DNA of 64,000 nt from Hylemonella gracilis (GTDB taxonomy: Bacteria > Pseudomonadota > Gammaproteobacteria > Burkholderiales > Burkholderiaceae_C), in NCBI RefSeq assembly GCF_004328645.1, contig NZ_CP031395.1, forward strand, positions 3,745,501-3,809,500, in the 5' to 3' direction. Of the stretch, positions 27,492 to 41,005 are shown piece after piece. The position numbers were made by a program, and so were the translations under genes. The notes below the pieces were generated by a model that was given only the letters and a program-made list of their open reading frames with translations, ran no database searches and was not told the origin of the DNA. How positions within the stretch are numbered: position 1 is the first letter of the stretch; each line of letters starts with the position of its first letter.

Positions 27492-28406
27492 GTGAGCAGC
27501 ACGGCCCCGACGAACAACACTGGCGCATCCCCCACCGCCGCCACTGGCGGCGCTTCCCCCTACGGCACCCTGCCGCCGGCCAGCGCACCCGCCACCCGCA
27601 AGCCCGTCAGCCTGCCGCGACTGCACGAGATGCACGCGCGCGGCGAGAAGATCACCATGCTCACGGCCTACGACGCCACCTTCGGCGCGGTGGCCGACGC
27701 GGCGGGCGTGGAATGTGTGTTGATCGGCGATTCGCTGGGCATGGTCTGCCAGGGCCTGTCGAGCACCGTGGGCGTGACGCTGGAGACCATGCGCTACCAC
27801 GTCGAGAGCGTGACACGCGGCATCCGCCGCGTGCAAGGCACGGCCTGGGTCATCGGCGACCTGCCCTTCGGCACCTACCATGAATCGAAGGAGCAGGCCC
27901 TGCGCAGCGCCACCGTGCTGATGCAGGCCGGCGCCCACATGGTCAAGCTTGAGGGCGGCGGCTGGACGGCGGAAACCACGCGCTTCCTCGTCGAACGCGG
28001 CATCCCCGTTTGCGCCCACCTCGGCCTCACGCCCCAGACCGTGCACGCGCTGGGTGGCTACCGCGTGCAAGGCCGCGGCGAGGCCGGAGAGACGCTCAAG
28101 CGCCACGCGCTCGAACTGCAGGACGCGGGTGCCGCCCTGCTGGTGCTGGAGATGACACCTGCCGCCTTGTCCGCCGAGATCACCGCCGCTCTGCCGCGCT
28201 GCGCCACCATCGGCATCGGCGCAGGCGTGGACTGCGCCGGCCAGGTACTGGTGCTGCATGACATGCTGGGCATGAACCTGGGCAAGATGCCCAAGTTCGT
28301 CCACAACTTCATGGCCGACGCCGGCAGCGTGCGCGGCGCGATGGAGACCTACGTCAAGGCGGTGAAGGAAGGTCGCTTCCCGGTCAATGAACAACACGCC
28401 TGGTGA
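27492..28406 (+). CDS. panB: 3-methyl-2-oxobutanoate hydroxymethyltransferase
   Basis: PanB makes ketopantoate from alpha-ketoisovalerate for pantothenate and CoA. Core motifs: [44 protein letters not shown] (metal and substrate binding), [26 protein letters not shown] and the C-terminal [21 protein letters not shown]. The start is GTG at 27492, chosen because a GGAG ribosome site lies seven bases upstream and no ATG is better placed; it adds an Ala/Thr-rich extension of about 35 residues before the family core. panC follows after a repeat element. Confidence 0.95.
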   Translation: MSSTAPTNNTGASPTAATGGASPYGTLPPASAPATRKPVSLPRLHEMHARGEKITMLTAYDATFGAVADAAGVECVLIGDSLGMVCQGLSSTVGVTLETMRYHVESVTRGIRRVQGTAWVIGDLPFGTYHESKEQALRSATVLMQAGAHMVKLEGGGWTAETTRFLVERGIPVCAHLGLTPQTVHALGGYRVQGRGEAGETLKRHALELQDAGAALLVLEMTPAALSAEITAALPRCATIGIGAGVDCAGQVLVLHDMLGMNLGKMPKFVHNFMADAGSVRGAMETYVKAVKEGRFPVNEQHAW

Positions 28407-29563
<1,157 letters not shown>

Positions 29564-29666
29564 CGGTGCAGACTAATAAGAACCGCGAAGTGACGCAGCC
29601 CCGTGACAGGCGCTCGCGCACCATGCATGTTCCCAGAGGCAGAAGACACGCACACAAGGAGACCCC

Positions 29667-30479
29667 ATGCAGCTTGAAACCCTCGCGATCTCGCTGGACG
29701 CCCACATCGCCACCGTGCGCCTGAACCGGCCCGACAAGGCGAACGCGATGAACGCCACGATGTGGCAGGACATCCGCCGGGCCTTCGAGTGGGTGGACCG
29801 CACGCCCGAAGCCCGCGTGGCCGTGCTGCAGGGCGAAGGCAAGCTGTTCTGTGCGGGCATCGACCTGCAGATGATGATGGAGATCGCGCCGCAGATCCAC
29901 AACGACTGCGATGGCCGCTCGCGCGAGGCGCTGCGTCGCCTGATCCTGGACCTGCAGGACACGCTGACCGCTCTGGAGCGCTGCCGCAAGCCGGTGCTGG
30001 CCGCCATCCATGGCGGCTGCATCGGCGGTGCCATCGACCTGATCACCTGCGCCGACATGCGCTACTGCAGCGCGGACGCCTACTTCAGCATCAAGGAAAT
30101 CGACATCGGCATGACCGCCGACGTGGGCACGCTGCAGCGTCTCCCCAGGCTGGTGGGCGAAGGCATCACCCGCGAACTGGCCTACACCGGCCGCCGCTTC
30201 GAAGCGGAGGAAGCGCGCCAGATGGGACTGGTGAACCGCGTGTTCGACAGCCGCGAGGCCTTGTACGCCGGCGTGCGGGAGATCGCTGCCACCATCGCCG
30301 CCAAGTCACCGTTGTCCATCCGCGGCACAAAAGAGATGATCAGCTACGCCCGCGACCACAGCGTGGCCGACAGCCTGAACTACGTCGCCACCTGGAACGC
30401 CGCCATGTTGATGAGCCAGGATCTGACCGAGGCGATGATGGCGAACATGGGAAAGCGCGCGCCCGTGTTCAAGGACTGA
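29667..30479 (+). CDS. Crotonase-family protein, likely delta(3,5)-delta(2,4)-dienoyl-CoA isomerase
   Basis: The 270-residue protein has the crotonase oxyanion-hole segments LFCAGIDLQMMM (residues about 62-73) and AAIHGGCIGGAIDLITCADMRY (about 112-133). The following YFSIKEIDIGMTADVGTLQRLPRLVG is strongly like the active-site region of dienoyl-CoA isomerase (ECH1), with acidic residues in KEID and TAD positioned as in that enzyme. It would act in beta-oxidation of unsaturated fatty acids. A clear ribosome site AAGGAG precedes ATG 29667. It is not in an operon with other beta-oxidation genes; its last 11 bases overlap the end of the convergent SnoaL-like gene. Confidence 0.85.
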   Translation: MQLETLAISLDAHIATVRLNRPDKANAMNATMWQDIRRAFEWVDRTPEARVAVLQGEGKLFCAGIDLQMMMEIAPQIHNDCDGRSREALRRLILDLQDTLTALERCRKPVLAAIHGGCIGGAIDLITCADMRYCSADAYFSIKEIDIGMTADVGTLQRLPRLVGEGITRELAYTGRRFEAEEARQMGLVNRVFDSREALYAGVREIAATIAAKSPLSIRGTKEMISYARDHSVADSLNYVATWNAAMLMSQDLTEAMMANMGKRAPVFKD

Positions 30480-30858
30480 TCTGCTGCAAGAGGCCCAGAC
30501 GGTCCACCTGGATCCAGGCGCGCCAGATCTTGCCCTCCTTGAACTGATAGATCACATTGGCAGTCTGCGACACCCGGCGGCCCGTGGCGGCATGGCCCTG
30601 GAACATGCCCGCATGGGTCGCCTCGAAGCGCCAGCGCACGGCCACACGATCACTGGCGCCGAACATGTCCTCAATGTCAAAGCGCACGTCCGGGAACCCG
30701 GCGCGCAGCGCCGCCACGCCCTGCGCGAACGCAGCCACCCCCTTGTCGCCTGGAGCGGCCAGGAAATCAGACGTGCACAAGTGTTCCAGCAGTTCCAGGC
30801 GCCCCTGGTTGAAGCCCTCCTCGTAGAGCTGGCGAAGGGCGGCTTGGTGATCGTACAT
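30469..30858 (-). CDS. SnoaL-like / NTF2-fold protein
   Basis: This 129-residue protein begins [32 protein letters not shown] and shows the SnoaL-type alpha+beta cone pattern: [34 protein letters not shown] and [26 protein letters not shown]. Members include polyketide cyclases and many small stress proteins of unknown substrate. The start lies 52 bases from the divergent soxR start, with a SoxR-type box between them, so it may be a SoxR target. Its 3' end overlaps the crotonase gene by 11 bases. Confidence 0.82.
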   Translation of the reverse strand: MYDHQAALRQLYEEGFNQGRLELLEHLCTSDFLAAPGDKGVAAFAQGVAALRAGFPDVRFDIEDMFGASDRVAVRWRFEATHAGMFQGHAATGRRVSQTANVIYQFKEGKIWRAWIQVDRLGLLQQISP

Positions 30859-30895
30859 AGGGGTTCCTTGCAGTGATGAGGCAGGCAGGTTAAAA

Positions 30896-30913
30896 CCTCA
30901 ACCTAACTTCATG
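30896..30913 (+). promoter_or_regulatory. SoxR-box-like operator
   Basis: CCTCAACCTAACTTCATG matches the SoxR box (consensus CCTCAA-n-TTAACTTGAGG type) in the left half CCTCAA and the central TAACTT; the right end is degenerate. It overlaps the soxR start codon and lies 38 bases before the divergent SnoaL-like gene, fitting autoregulation and control of that gene. Confidence 0.55.
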
Positions 30914-31387
30914 TCAAGGACGTTCATGCCCAGACTCGACCCAGCGGACATCGGCCGCCCCCTCTCCGTTGGTGAAGTGGCCCAACGCGCGGGCGTCGCG
31001 GTGTCGGCCCTGCATTTCTACGAGGCGCGGGGCCTGATCCACAGCGTGCGCAACGAAGGCAACCAGCGCCGGTACACGCGCGACGTGCTGCGCCGCGTCG
31101 CCGTCATCAAGGTGGCGCAGCGCATCGGCATTTCGCTGGAAGACATAGGCGCGGCGATCGCCTCCCTGCCCGAAGGCCGTACACCGAACGCGCGCGACTG
31201 GGCGCGGCTGTCGAAAGGCTGGCAGCAGGAACTGGATGCACGCATCGCCCATCTGCAGGCGCTGCGCGACCAGCTGGACGACTGCATCGGCTGCGGCTGC
31301 CTGTCCCTGGGCGCCTGCAAGTTGCGCAACCCCCTGGACTCGCTGTCCGAAGAAGGGCCGGGCCCGCGCCGGATCGTCAAGGAATGA
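30911..31387 (+). CDS. soxR: Redox-sensitive transcriptional activator SoxR
   Basis: The 158-residue MerR-family protein has the N-terminal helix-turn-helix [26 protein letters not shown], a dimerisation helix and the SoxR-specific [2Fe-2S] motif [12 protein letters not shown] (CxxCxCx5C) near residue 123. Oxidation of that cluster by redox-cycling compounds or superoxide switches the regulator on. No soxS follows; in non-enteric bacteria SoxR usually acts directly on a few exporters and oxidoreductases. Candidates here are the divergent SnoaL-like gene and the MFS transporter that follows by 75 bases. The ATG has no ribosome site, because the operator overlaps it. Confidence 0.93.
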   Translation: MSRTFMPRLDPADIGRPLSVGEVAQRAGVAVSALHFYEARGLIHSVRNEGNQRRYTRDVLRRVAVIKVAQRIGISLEDIGAAIASLPEGRTPNARDWARLSKGWQQELDARIAHLQALRDQLDDCIGCGCLSLGACKLRNPLDSLSEEGPGPRRIVKE

Positions 31388-31462
31388 GGGCGGTGCGGCC
31401 ACTGCCCCTGCGGCTGCACTACGATGGGCAACGGTGCCCCTGAAGAAAGCTTCTTGCTTGTC

Positions 31463-32701
31463 ATGAACCGCCGCCCCATGCAGCCCTCACCCGCCCCGAA
31501 CGCCGCTGCGCGGGACTTCGTCCTGCGCCATCCCATCCTGACCGCCCTGGCCCTCTCGCTGGGCACAGCCATCGCACTCGGCGTCGCGCGCTTCTCGTAC
31601 GCCCTGCTGCTGACGCCGATGCGCGACGACCTGGGTTGGTCCTACCTGATCGCGGGCGGCATGAACACCGGCAATGCCCTGGGTTATCTGCTGGGCGCCC
31701 TGGCCACGCCGCTGCTGATGCGCCGGCACCCGGCGCACCATGTGCTGATCGTTGGGGCCCTCGGCACGGCGCTGCTGAGCTTCGTGCCCGGCTTCGTCAC
31801 GGACACCACGGCGCAACTCACGCTGCGCGTGCTGACGGGCATCACCAGCGCCTTGCTCTTCGTCGCGGGCGGTCTGTTGGTGAGTCGCCTGGCGACTCTG
31901 CATGCGCAACGCGTCGGCTTGCTGCTCGGGCTGTACTACGGAGGCACAGGCCTCGGCATCATGGCGACCTCGCTGCTGATCCCGCCCGTGCTGCAGGCCG
32001 CCGCCGATCACGGTGCGGCGCACCCCTGGCAATGGGCCTGGTGGCTGCTGGGCACGCTGGCGCTGCTGGCCAGCGTGGTCATGGCGCTGCCGACGCGGCA
32101 CATTCCCGCACCTCCGGCACAAGCCTCGTCGCACGGCGGATTCGACGCGCGCAAGCTGAAATTCGGGCTTCTGGGCTACCTGATGTTCGGTCTGGGCTAC
32201 ATCGGCTACATGACCTTCGTCGTCGCCCTGCTCAGGGAAGGTGGCATGGCGTCGCGGGGCATCACGCTCTTCTTCGCGCTGCTGGGCCTGGCGACCTTCG
32301 CCTCCTCGCGCATCTGGGCGCGGATGCTCGACCGTTTTCGCGGCGGGCAGTCGCTGGCCCTCTTGAACGCGCTGCTCTGCCTGGCGACGCTGCTGCCGGC
32401 CTGGACGACCGAACCACTGGCCGTGTTCACCTCGGGCATGCTGTTCGGTGCCTGTTTCCTTTCGGCCGTGGCCTCGACCACCGCCATGGTGCGCCACAAC
32501 CTGCCGCCCTCCGACTGGTCCGCCGGCATCAGCGCGTTCACCATCGTCTTCGCCGCAGGCCAGATCATCGGCCCGACCATCGTGGGCTGGATCGCTGATG
32601 GCGTCGGTGGCTTGCAGCGCGGCCTGCTCTTCTCGGCCCTGGCCTTGGGCACGGGCGCACTGCTGGCTGGATGCCAGCGCCCCCTGGCCTCGGCCCGCTG
32701 A
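31463..32701 (+). CDS. YbfB/YjiJ-family MFS transporter
   Basis: This 412-residue polytopic protein has twelve hydrophobic segments. LGTAIALGVARFSYALLLTPMRDDLGWSYLIAGGMNTGNALGYLLGAL at the N terminus is the YbfB/YjiJ signature, and GYIGYMTFVVALLREGG opens the second half. The substrate is unknown. Its position just after soxR suggests it could be a SoxR-controlled exporter of redox-active compounds, which is inference from neighbours only. Start ATG 31463 gives MNRRPMQPSP. Confidence 0.85.
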   Translation: MNRRPMQPSPAPNAAARDFVLRHPILTALALSLGTAIALGVARFSYALLLTPMRDDLGWSYLIAGGMNTGNALGYLLGALATPLLMRRHPAHHVLIVGALGTALLSFVPGFVTDTTAQLTLRVLTGITSALLFVAGGLLVSRLATLHAQRVGLLLGLYYGGTGLGIMATSLLIPPVLQAAADHGAAHPWQWAWWLLGTLALLASVVMALPTRHIPAPPAQASSHGGFDARKLKFGLLGYLMFGLGYIGYMTFVVALLREGGMASRGITLFFALLGLATFASSRIWARMLDRFRGGQSLALLNALLCLATLLPAWTTEPLAVFTSGMLFGACFLSAVASTTAMVRHNLPPSDWSAGISAFTIVFAAGQIIGPTIVGWIADGVGGLQRGLLFSALALGTGALLAGCQRPLASAR

Positions 32702-32811
32702 GTGAAGCCGAACTTGCCGCCGACTCGCCAGGCCTGGGACAGGGTCTTGAATAAGGCGCCAGCGCCACCATTTCGTTTGCTCTAAGATAGCCCCCCTTCG
32801 CGGAGATTCCG

Positions 32812-32847
32812 ATGTACCAAGTCGCATACCCCCTCATTTCCCCCTGA
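32812..32847 (+). CDS. Possible 11-residue leader peptide upstream of fusA
   Basis: ATG 32812 has a well-placed GGAG seven bases upstream and reads MYQVAYPLISP before TGA at 32847. The stop overlaps a hairpin (GAGCCG 32846-32851 / CGGCTC 32860-32865), followed within four bases by TTTTT, which itself lies in the loop of a second stem (GCCC/GGGC); a third GC-rich stem (about 32880-32910) precedes the fusA ribosome site. This looks like a translated, structured leader. It is short enough to be chance; conservation would decide. Confidence 0.35.
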   Translation: MYQVAYPLISP

Positions 32848-32929
32848 GCCGTGCGCACGCGGCTCGCCCTTTTTCGGGCCGGCCGCTTTCCTTTTCATGC
32901 GGGCCGGCTCCTTTCAGTGAGCCTTCATC

Positions 32930-35037
32930 ATGTCCCGCAAAACACCGATCCAGAACGTCCGCAACATCGGCATCAGTGCCCATATTGACGCGGGCAAAAC
33001 CACGACCACCGAGCGCATCCTGTTCTACACAGGCGTGAACCACAAGCTCGGCGAGGTGCACGATGGCGCCGCCACCATGGACTGGATGGAACAGGAACAG
33101 GAACGCGGTATCACCATCACCTCCGCCGCCACCACCGCCTTCTGGAAGGGCATGGCCGGCACGGGCACGGAACACCGCATCAACATCATCGACACGCCCG
33201 GCCACGTGGACTTCACGATCGAGGTCGAGCGCAGCATGCGCGTGCTCGACGGCGCCGTGATGGTCTATGACGCCGTGGGCGGCGTGCAGCCGCAGAGTGA
33301 AACCGTCTGGCGGCAGGCCAACAAGTACCACGTGCCACGTCTGGCTTTCGTGAACAAGATGGACCGCGTGGGCGCGGACTTCTTCCGCGTGCAGCGCCAG
33401 ATCGCCGAGCGCCTGAAAGGCAACGCCGTACCGATCCAGATCCCCGTGGGCGCCGAAGACGGCTTCCAGGGCGTGGTCGACCTGGTCAAGATGAAAGCCA
33501 TCGTTTGGGACGACGCGAGCCAGGGTGTGCGCTTCAGCTATGCCGACATTCCGGCCGAGCTGCAGGAAACCGCCAAAACCTGGCGCGAGAAAATGGTCGA
33601 GGCCGCGGCCGAAGCCAGCGAAGCGCTGCTCGACAAATACCTCAACGGTCTGGCCCTGACCGAGGAAGAGATCAAGGCCGCCCTGCGCCAACGCACCATC
33701 GCCGGCGAGATCGTGCCCATGCTGGCCGGCAGCGCCTTCAAGAACAAGGGCGTGCAGGCCATGCTGGACGCGGTAGTCGATTACCTGCCCTCACCGCTGG
33801 ACATCCCCGCCATCGTGGGCCAGGACGAGCACGACCCTGAAAAGACCGTGGAACGCCATCCCTCGGATGACGAGCCTTTCTCCGCGCTCGCCTTCAAGAT
33901 CATGACCGACCCCTTCGTGGGCCAGTTGGTGTTCTTCCGTGTCTACTCGGGCGTGGTGAAGTCAGGCGAGCAGGTCTACAACCCGGTCAAGGGCAAGCGC
34001 GAGCGCATCGGCCGGATCGTGCAAATGCACGCCAACAAGCGCCAGGAGATCGACGCCGTCTATGCGGGCGACATCGCAGCCGCCGTGGGCCTGAAGGACG
34101 TGAGCACGGGCGACACGCTGAGCGACCCGGCCCAGGTGGTGGTGCTGGAACGCATGGTCTTCCCCGAGCCCGTGATCTCGCAGGCCGTGGAGCCCAAGAC
34201 CCAGGCCGACCAGGAGAAGATGGGCGTGGCACTGTCGCGTCTGGCGCAGGAGGACCCGTCCTTCCGCGTGCGCACCGACGAAGAGTCGGGCCAGACCATC
34301 ATCTCCGGCATGGGCGAACTGCATCTGGAGATCCTCGTGGACCGCATGCAGCGCGAGTTCGGCGTGGCCGCCAACGTGGGCAAGCCGCAGGTGGCCTACC
34401 GCGAGGCGATCCGCAAGCCGGCCGAAGACGTGGAAGGCAAGTTCGTCAAGCAGTCCGGCGGCAAGGGCCAGTATGGACACGTGGTGCTCAAGCTCGAACC
34501 GCAGCCCGAAGGCAAGGGCAACGAGTTCGTGGACGCCATCAAGGGCGGCGTGGTGCCGCGCGAGTTCATCCCCGCGGTGAACAAGGGCGTGCAAGAGGCG
34601 CTCAAGGCCGGCGTGCTGGCCGGCTACCCGGTGGTCGATGTCAAGGTGACGCTGACCTTCGGTTCCTACCACGACGTGGACTCGAACGAGAACGCCTTCC
34701 GCATGGCTGGCGCCATGGCCTTGCGCGAAGGCATGCGCCGCGCCACGCCCGTGCTGCTGGAGCCCATGATGGCCGTGGAGGTGGAAACCCCGAGGACTTC
34801 ACGGGCAATGTGATGGGCGACCTGTCCTCGCGCCGCGGCATGGTGCAGGGCATGGAAGACATCCCGGGGGGAGGCGGCAAGCTGGTGCGCGCCGAAGTAC
34901 CGCTGGCCGAGATGTTTGGCTACTCGACCACGTTGCGCTCGTTGACCCAGGGCCGGGCCATCTACAGCATGGAGTTCAAGCACTACGCGCAGGCGCCGCG
35001 CGAGGTGGCCGACCGGGTCATGGCCGAACGCCGCTGA
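32930..35037 (+). CDS. fusA: Elongation factor G (frameshifted)
   Basis: EF-G drives ribosomal translocation. GTPase motifs are intact: [15 protein letters not shown] (G1), RGITI (G2), DTPGHVDFT (G3), NKMDR (G4), AGSAF (G5); domains II-V follow, with [19 protein letters not shown] and [13 protein letters not shown]. After the C run at 34788-34791 the frame breaks; one more C restores [27 protein letters not shown] and the normal end (702 residues). The break is probably a sequencing error. The gene stands alone, not in an rpsL-rpsG-fusA-tuf operon, so it may be a second EF-G copy. A structured leader precedes it. Confidence 0.92.
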
Positions 35038-35170
35038 GGCCGCTGAGCCCTTGCAGCGCCCGCGTTACCCCCCCGGTGACGCGGGCGCGCTTTGACAGCC
35101 GGAAGTGCCTTCACCGCGCATGCCCCTCTGCATAGAATGCCGCCGCCCTTTCAATCAGCGGAGAAATTTC

Positions 35171-35644
35171 ATGAACATGACTGCACGCACTCTGGCCGTG
35201 ACGGCCGCATCGGTTCTGCTGCTAGGCTGCGCCCATACGGACAAGGCGGAACAACAGGCACAAGCCAAGGCGCCGCTCTACTCGTGCTACCGGCACATCA
35301 CAAACAACAGCAGCTGCAACTGGACGTTCCAGATCGAGTCCCACTACCCGCAGCATGGCAACGTCTATTTCGGCAACTCCAACACGTCCAGCTGCACACA
35401 AAGAAACGGCCCCTGCACGGTCGCGCCCGGAACGACCATCGATCTTCACTACACCTACACGGATGGCGCATCTGACGGACAGATGAACATCACCGACAGC
35501 ACGGGCAAGACCAATGCCTGGATTTATGGCAATGATGTCGTCAACCAATGCGTCAGCTTCAACCACAGTGGCAACACCGGCTCCGTCGCGCTCAATGACC
35601 CTTCGGGCGGCGACATGAACGCCTGGGGGCCCTGCAACTGGTAG
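35171..35644 (+). CDS. Unrecognised small cysteine-rich lipoprotein
   Basis: ATG 35171 has a GGAG ribosome site and starts MNMTARTLAVTAASVLLLGC, a standard lipoprotein signal with lipobox LLGC (Cys20). The mature part of about 138 residues contains six further cysteines in a Thr/Asn/Ser/Gly-rich, beta-type sequence (CYRHITNNSSCNWTF, SSCTQRNGPCTV, VNQCVSFNHSG, AWGPCNW), enough for three disulfides, so it is presumably periplasmic or outer-membrane attached. I recognise no family. The coding GC is visibly lower than that of its neighbours, which suggests acquisition. It stands alone between fusA and acnA, with a terminator after it. Confidence 0.75.
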   Translation: MNMTARTLAVTAASVLLLGCAHTDKAEQQAQAKAPLYSCYRHITNNSSCNWTFQIESHYPQHGNVYFGNSNTSSCTQRNGPCTVAPGTTIDLHYTYTDGASDGQMNITDSTGKTNAWIYGNDVVNQCVSFNHSGNTGSVALNDPSGGDMNAWGPCNW

Positions 35645-35692
35645 ACATTGGTCCGGGGCATTTCAAACCCCGTCTTGCTCACCTGACACGGC

Positions 35693-35725
35693 AAAGGCCC
35701 CAGCTCATCACCGGGGCCTTTGTTC
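35693..35725 (+). terminator. Intrinsic terminator between the lipoprotein gene and acnA
   Basis: AAAGGCCCC (35693-35701) pairs with GGGGCCTTT (35713-35721) around an 11-base loop, with T-rich sequence after it and AAA on the other side, so it can stop transcripts from both convergent genes. Confidence 0.75.
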
Positions 35726-35749
35726 TTCAGGGCTGGCCAGGCTAGCGTG

Positions 35750-38494
<2,745 letters not shown>

Positions 38495-38652
38495 GGCGAC
38501 GACTCCTTGTTGCGGAAGGGATGTGGCCTATTCTGGCAGCGTCGGGACCGGTTCGCCGGCGCCATGGACATTTTCATCAGGGGCATCGGCCTGCGCCACA
38601 CGCGGCGACGCCCCGGTCAGACCACGACGTGGGAGGGTCCCTCGCGGATCGG

Positions 38653-40140
38653 CTACTGCCGCCGGTCCAGGCCACTTTCCGCGTAGAAGTCCTTCTTGTT
38701 GCGGAACATCAGTTGATCAGCACGGTGGATCGCCGCTTCCACCTCGGCCGGCGCCTTGCAGGTCGCGTAACCCATGGACAGGCTGAGCTTCTGGCCGGGA
38801 TAGAACTGATTGTTCAGCTCCATGATGTTCTCGATGCGGCTCATCAGGTGCTGGGCCGCGCGCTCGTCCGCGCCGGGGATCAGGGCCACGAACTCGTCGC
38901 CGCCGGTGCGGGCCATGCAGATGCCGGGCAGTTCCTCGCCGGCCTTGGTCAGCACTTCACCCACGCGCCGCAGCAAGGCATCACCCGCCGCGTGCCCCTG
39001 GCTGTCGTTGACCTGCTTCAGGCCGTTGAGGTCCATGGCCACAATGCTCATCGGCCAGACACCCCGCCGTGTCATGCGGTTGAGCTCCTCGTTGTAGTAG
39101 GCTCGGTTGCGCAGGCGCGTGAGCGAATCGTGCGTGCCCAGGTATTCCAGGTAGGCCTCGGCCTTGCGCCGTGCCGTGATGTCGACCAGGGAAACGAGCA
39201 CACGATCCCAGGCCGCCTCGTGCCCGGGCATCACGGCGAACTGCATATGGATGTTGATCAACTCGCCATCCAGGGCGTAATTGACGACTTCCCGCACCTG
39301 GTGAAGCTTGCCGTGCCAGAGGTCCATCAACTGCTCGGCAAAAGAGGCCCGCATCTCGCCGCGGAACACATCATCCTGCCGACTGATCAGTTCGTCCTTG
39401 TCGCGCGCGGCGAACATGGCCAGCGTGTGCTGGTTCACGTCGAGCACGCGGATCTTGGCCATGCAGCGGCTCACGAAATCGGGATGAACGTCGAGGAAGG
39501 TGCGGAAATCCTGGATGCCCGAGGCGCGCACAGCGTCCATCAATTCCTTCACGCCCGAGAAATCCTCCACCCACAGGGACACGGGCGACAGCTCGAACAG
39601 GCTGCGCGCGTAGCGTTCGCTGAAACTCAGCTGTCGCAGGTCCCGCACCGAGGCGCTGATGTCCTGCAAGGAGACCATCACGCGGTCCCAGCGGCTCTCG
39701 TGTCCTGGCAACACGCGCACATGGATGCGGATGTCGAGCCGCTGGCCCGATAGGGTGTAATTCACGCTCTGGTTGCTGAAATCCAGCACCCCGTCCCAGA
39801 GCATCTGAAACTCGCGCACCATGCCCTGCTCGATGTCATCGCTGAACACCTTGTCCAGCGCGTCGATCAATTCCTGCTGGGTTTCCGCGCCGAACTGCTG
39901 CAGGGTCTGCTGGTTGACCTGCAGCACCTTCAGGCAACGGATGCACGTGCTCAACCGCGTCGGATCAGCGCGCAGATGGGATTCCAAATCCTCCACGCCC
40001 TCGGCGCGCCAGCTGTCAAACAGCTGCTTGAGCTGGCTGTAGTCTTCCAGCCAGAGGGAAATCGGGGCGGCGTCGAACAGGCCTTGGAAATCGGTGCTGG
40101 AGGACATGGGACGAGGAGATTCGGAAACAATTTGATACAT
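38653..40140 (-). CDS. PAS-PAS-GGDEF diguanylate cyclase
   Basis: The 495-residue protein has two tandem sensor modules of about 130 residues that are clearly duplicates (FDAAPISLWLEDYSQLKQLFDSWRAEGV... and FELSPVSLWVEDFSGVKELMDAVRASGI..., each ending in a VMVSLQDISA / VLVSLVDITA PAC-like strand). A C-terminal GGDEF domain follows, with an intact active site ARTGGDEFVALIPG, so it should make cyclic di-GMP. The RxxD feedback-inhibition site expected just before the active site is absent. No membrane segment is seen, so it is probably cytoplasmic. Starts at 40140 and 40107 are both possible. Confidence 0.88.
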   Translation of the reverse strand: MYQIVSESPRPMSSSTDFQGLFDAAPISLWLEDYSQLKQLFDSWRAEGVEDLESHLRADPTRLSTCIRCLKVLQVNQQTLQQFGAETQQELIDALDKVFSDDIEQGMVREFQMLWDGVLDFSNQSVNYTLSGQRLDIRIHVRVLPGHESRWDRVMVSLQDISASVRDLRQLSFSERYARSLFELSPVSLWVEDFSGVKELMDAVRASGIQDFRTFLDVHPDFVSRCMAKIRVLDVNQHTLAMFAARDKDELISRQDDVFRGEMRASFAEQLMDLWHGKLHQVREVVNYALDGELINIHMQFAVMPGHEAAWDRVLVSLVDITARRKAEAYLEYLGTHDSLTRLRNRAYYNEELNRMTRRGVWPMSIVAMDLNGLKQVNDSQGHAAGDALLRRVGEVLTKAGEELPGICMARTGGDEFVALIPGADERAAQHLMSRIENIMELNNQFYPGQKLSLSMGYATCKAPAEVEAAIHRADQLMFRNKKDFYAESGLDRRQ

Positions 40141-40226
40141 GTCCAGTGTACGACGCTTCCGTGCCCGCATCAGCCTGCGCGCGACGGCCTGCTCGCCCAA
40201 CCCAAACAGGCGCCGCGACCCTCGAC

Positions 40227-40583
40227 TCAGGCCAGGGCCAACAGGATCAGACCCAGCGCCCCCGGCACACCTTGGACGAACAGAATCTTGCGGCTGGCCG
40301 TGGCCGCGCCATACAGGCCGGCGACCAGGACACAAGCGAGGAAAAAGACCTTCACGCCCGTGCCGTCCTGGCCCAGCGTCAGCCCCCAGAACAGGCCGGC
40401 GGCGAGGAAACCGTTGTACAAGCCCTGGTTCGCCGCCAGCACCTTGGTCGACTGCGCAAACTCGGGGGTCAGCCCGAACGCCTTGCGTCCGGCGGGCTTG
40501 TCCCAGAGGAACATTTCCAGCACAAGAATGTAGACGTGCAGCAGCGCGACCAGCGCGACCACGGTATCGGCGACGAAGGACAT
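40227..40583 (-). CDS. DUF1304 family membrane protein
   Basis: This 118-residue protein has four hydrophobic helices and the family's first motif ADTVVALVALLHVYILVLEMFLWDKPAGRKAFGL, followed by NQGLYNGFLAAGLFWGL. DUF1304 proteins are small inner-membrane proteins of unknown function, widespread in proteobacteria and firmicutes. It is transcribed on the minus strand between the diguanylate cyclase gene and the Cys-rich gene, with its own gaps on both sides. Confidence 0.88.
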   Translation of the reverse strand: MSFVADTVVALVALLHVYILVLEMFLWDKPAGRKAFGLTPEFAQSTKVLAANQGLYNGFLAAGLFWGLTLGQDGTGVKVFFLACVLVAGLYGAATASRKILFVQGVPGALGLILLALA

Positions 40584-40672
40584 GGAGACCCCGGAAGTGG
40601 AAAGGCCCCGACTCTAGCGCAGATGCGCTCGAGCCGACGAAACCGAGCGCGGGCGGGCGTGCTAACGCGTGC

Positions 40673-40912
40673 TCAGGATGCTGCGGTCCCGCCCTGTCCG
40701 TCCTGCCCACTCTCTTGCGCGGCGCAGCGCGGGCACAGGCAGGCCATGCCACGGCGGTCAGGCGCAATGCGGGCCAGGGCCGCGGCACTGACGGGCGCCG
40801 TCCTGCACCAGCAGTCCACCTCGTAGGTTCCCACCCGGGCGGGCGCGCACTGGTTCGCCCCACCGCACAGGGGGCAGATGGCATTCGGCAGGGGCGTCAT
40901 CGCAGGAATCAT
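40673..40912 (-). CDS. Cysteine-rich CWC-family small protein
   Basis: The 79-residue protein contains the CWC pattern: ICPLCGGANQCAPA, then YEVDCWCRTAP, and a C-terminal ACLCPRCAAQ, eight cysteines in all, likely a zinc-binding fold. Members of this family are small and uncharacterised. Starts at 40924, 40912 or 40900 are possible; family similarity begins near MTPLPNAICP. It is divergent from the chemoreceptor gene downstream. Confidence 0.78.
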   Translation of the reverse strand: MIPAMTPLPNAICPLCGGANQCAPARVGTYEVDCWCRTAPVSAAALARIAPDRRGMACLCPRCAAQESGQDGQGGTAAS

Positions 40913-41005
40913 GGAGGCGCCCATCCTAACCGCCCACGCCCGACCACGGCCTGAGCCCATGCGCCGTCCATGCACCATGGCGATGCGGCGCGAATTTGCT
41001 GTATC

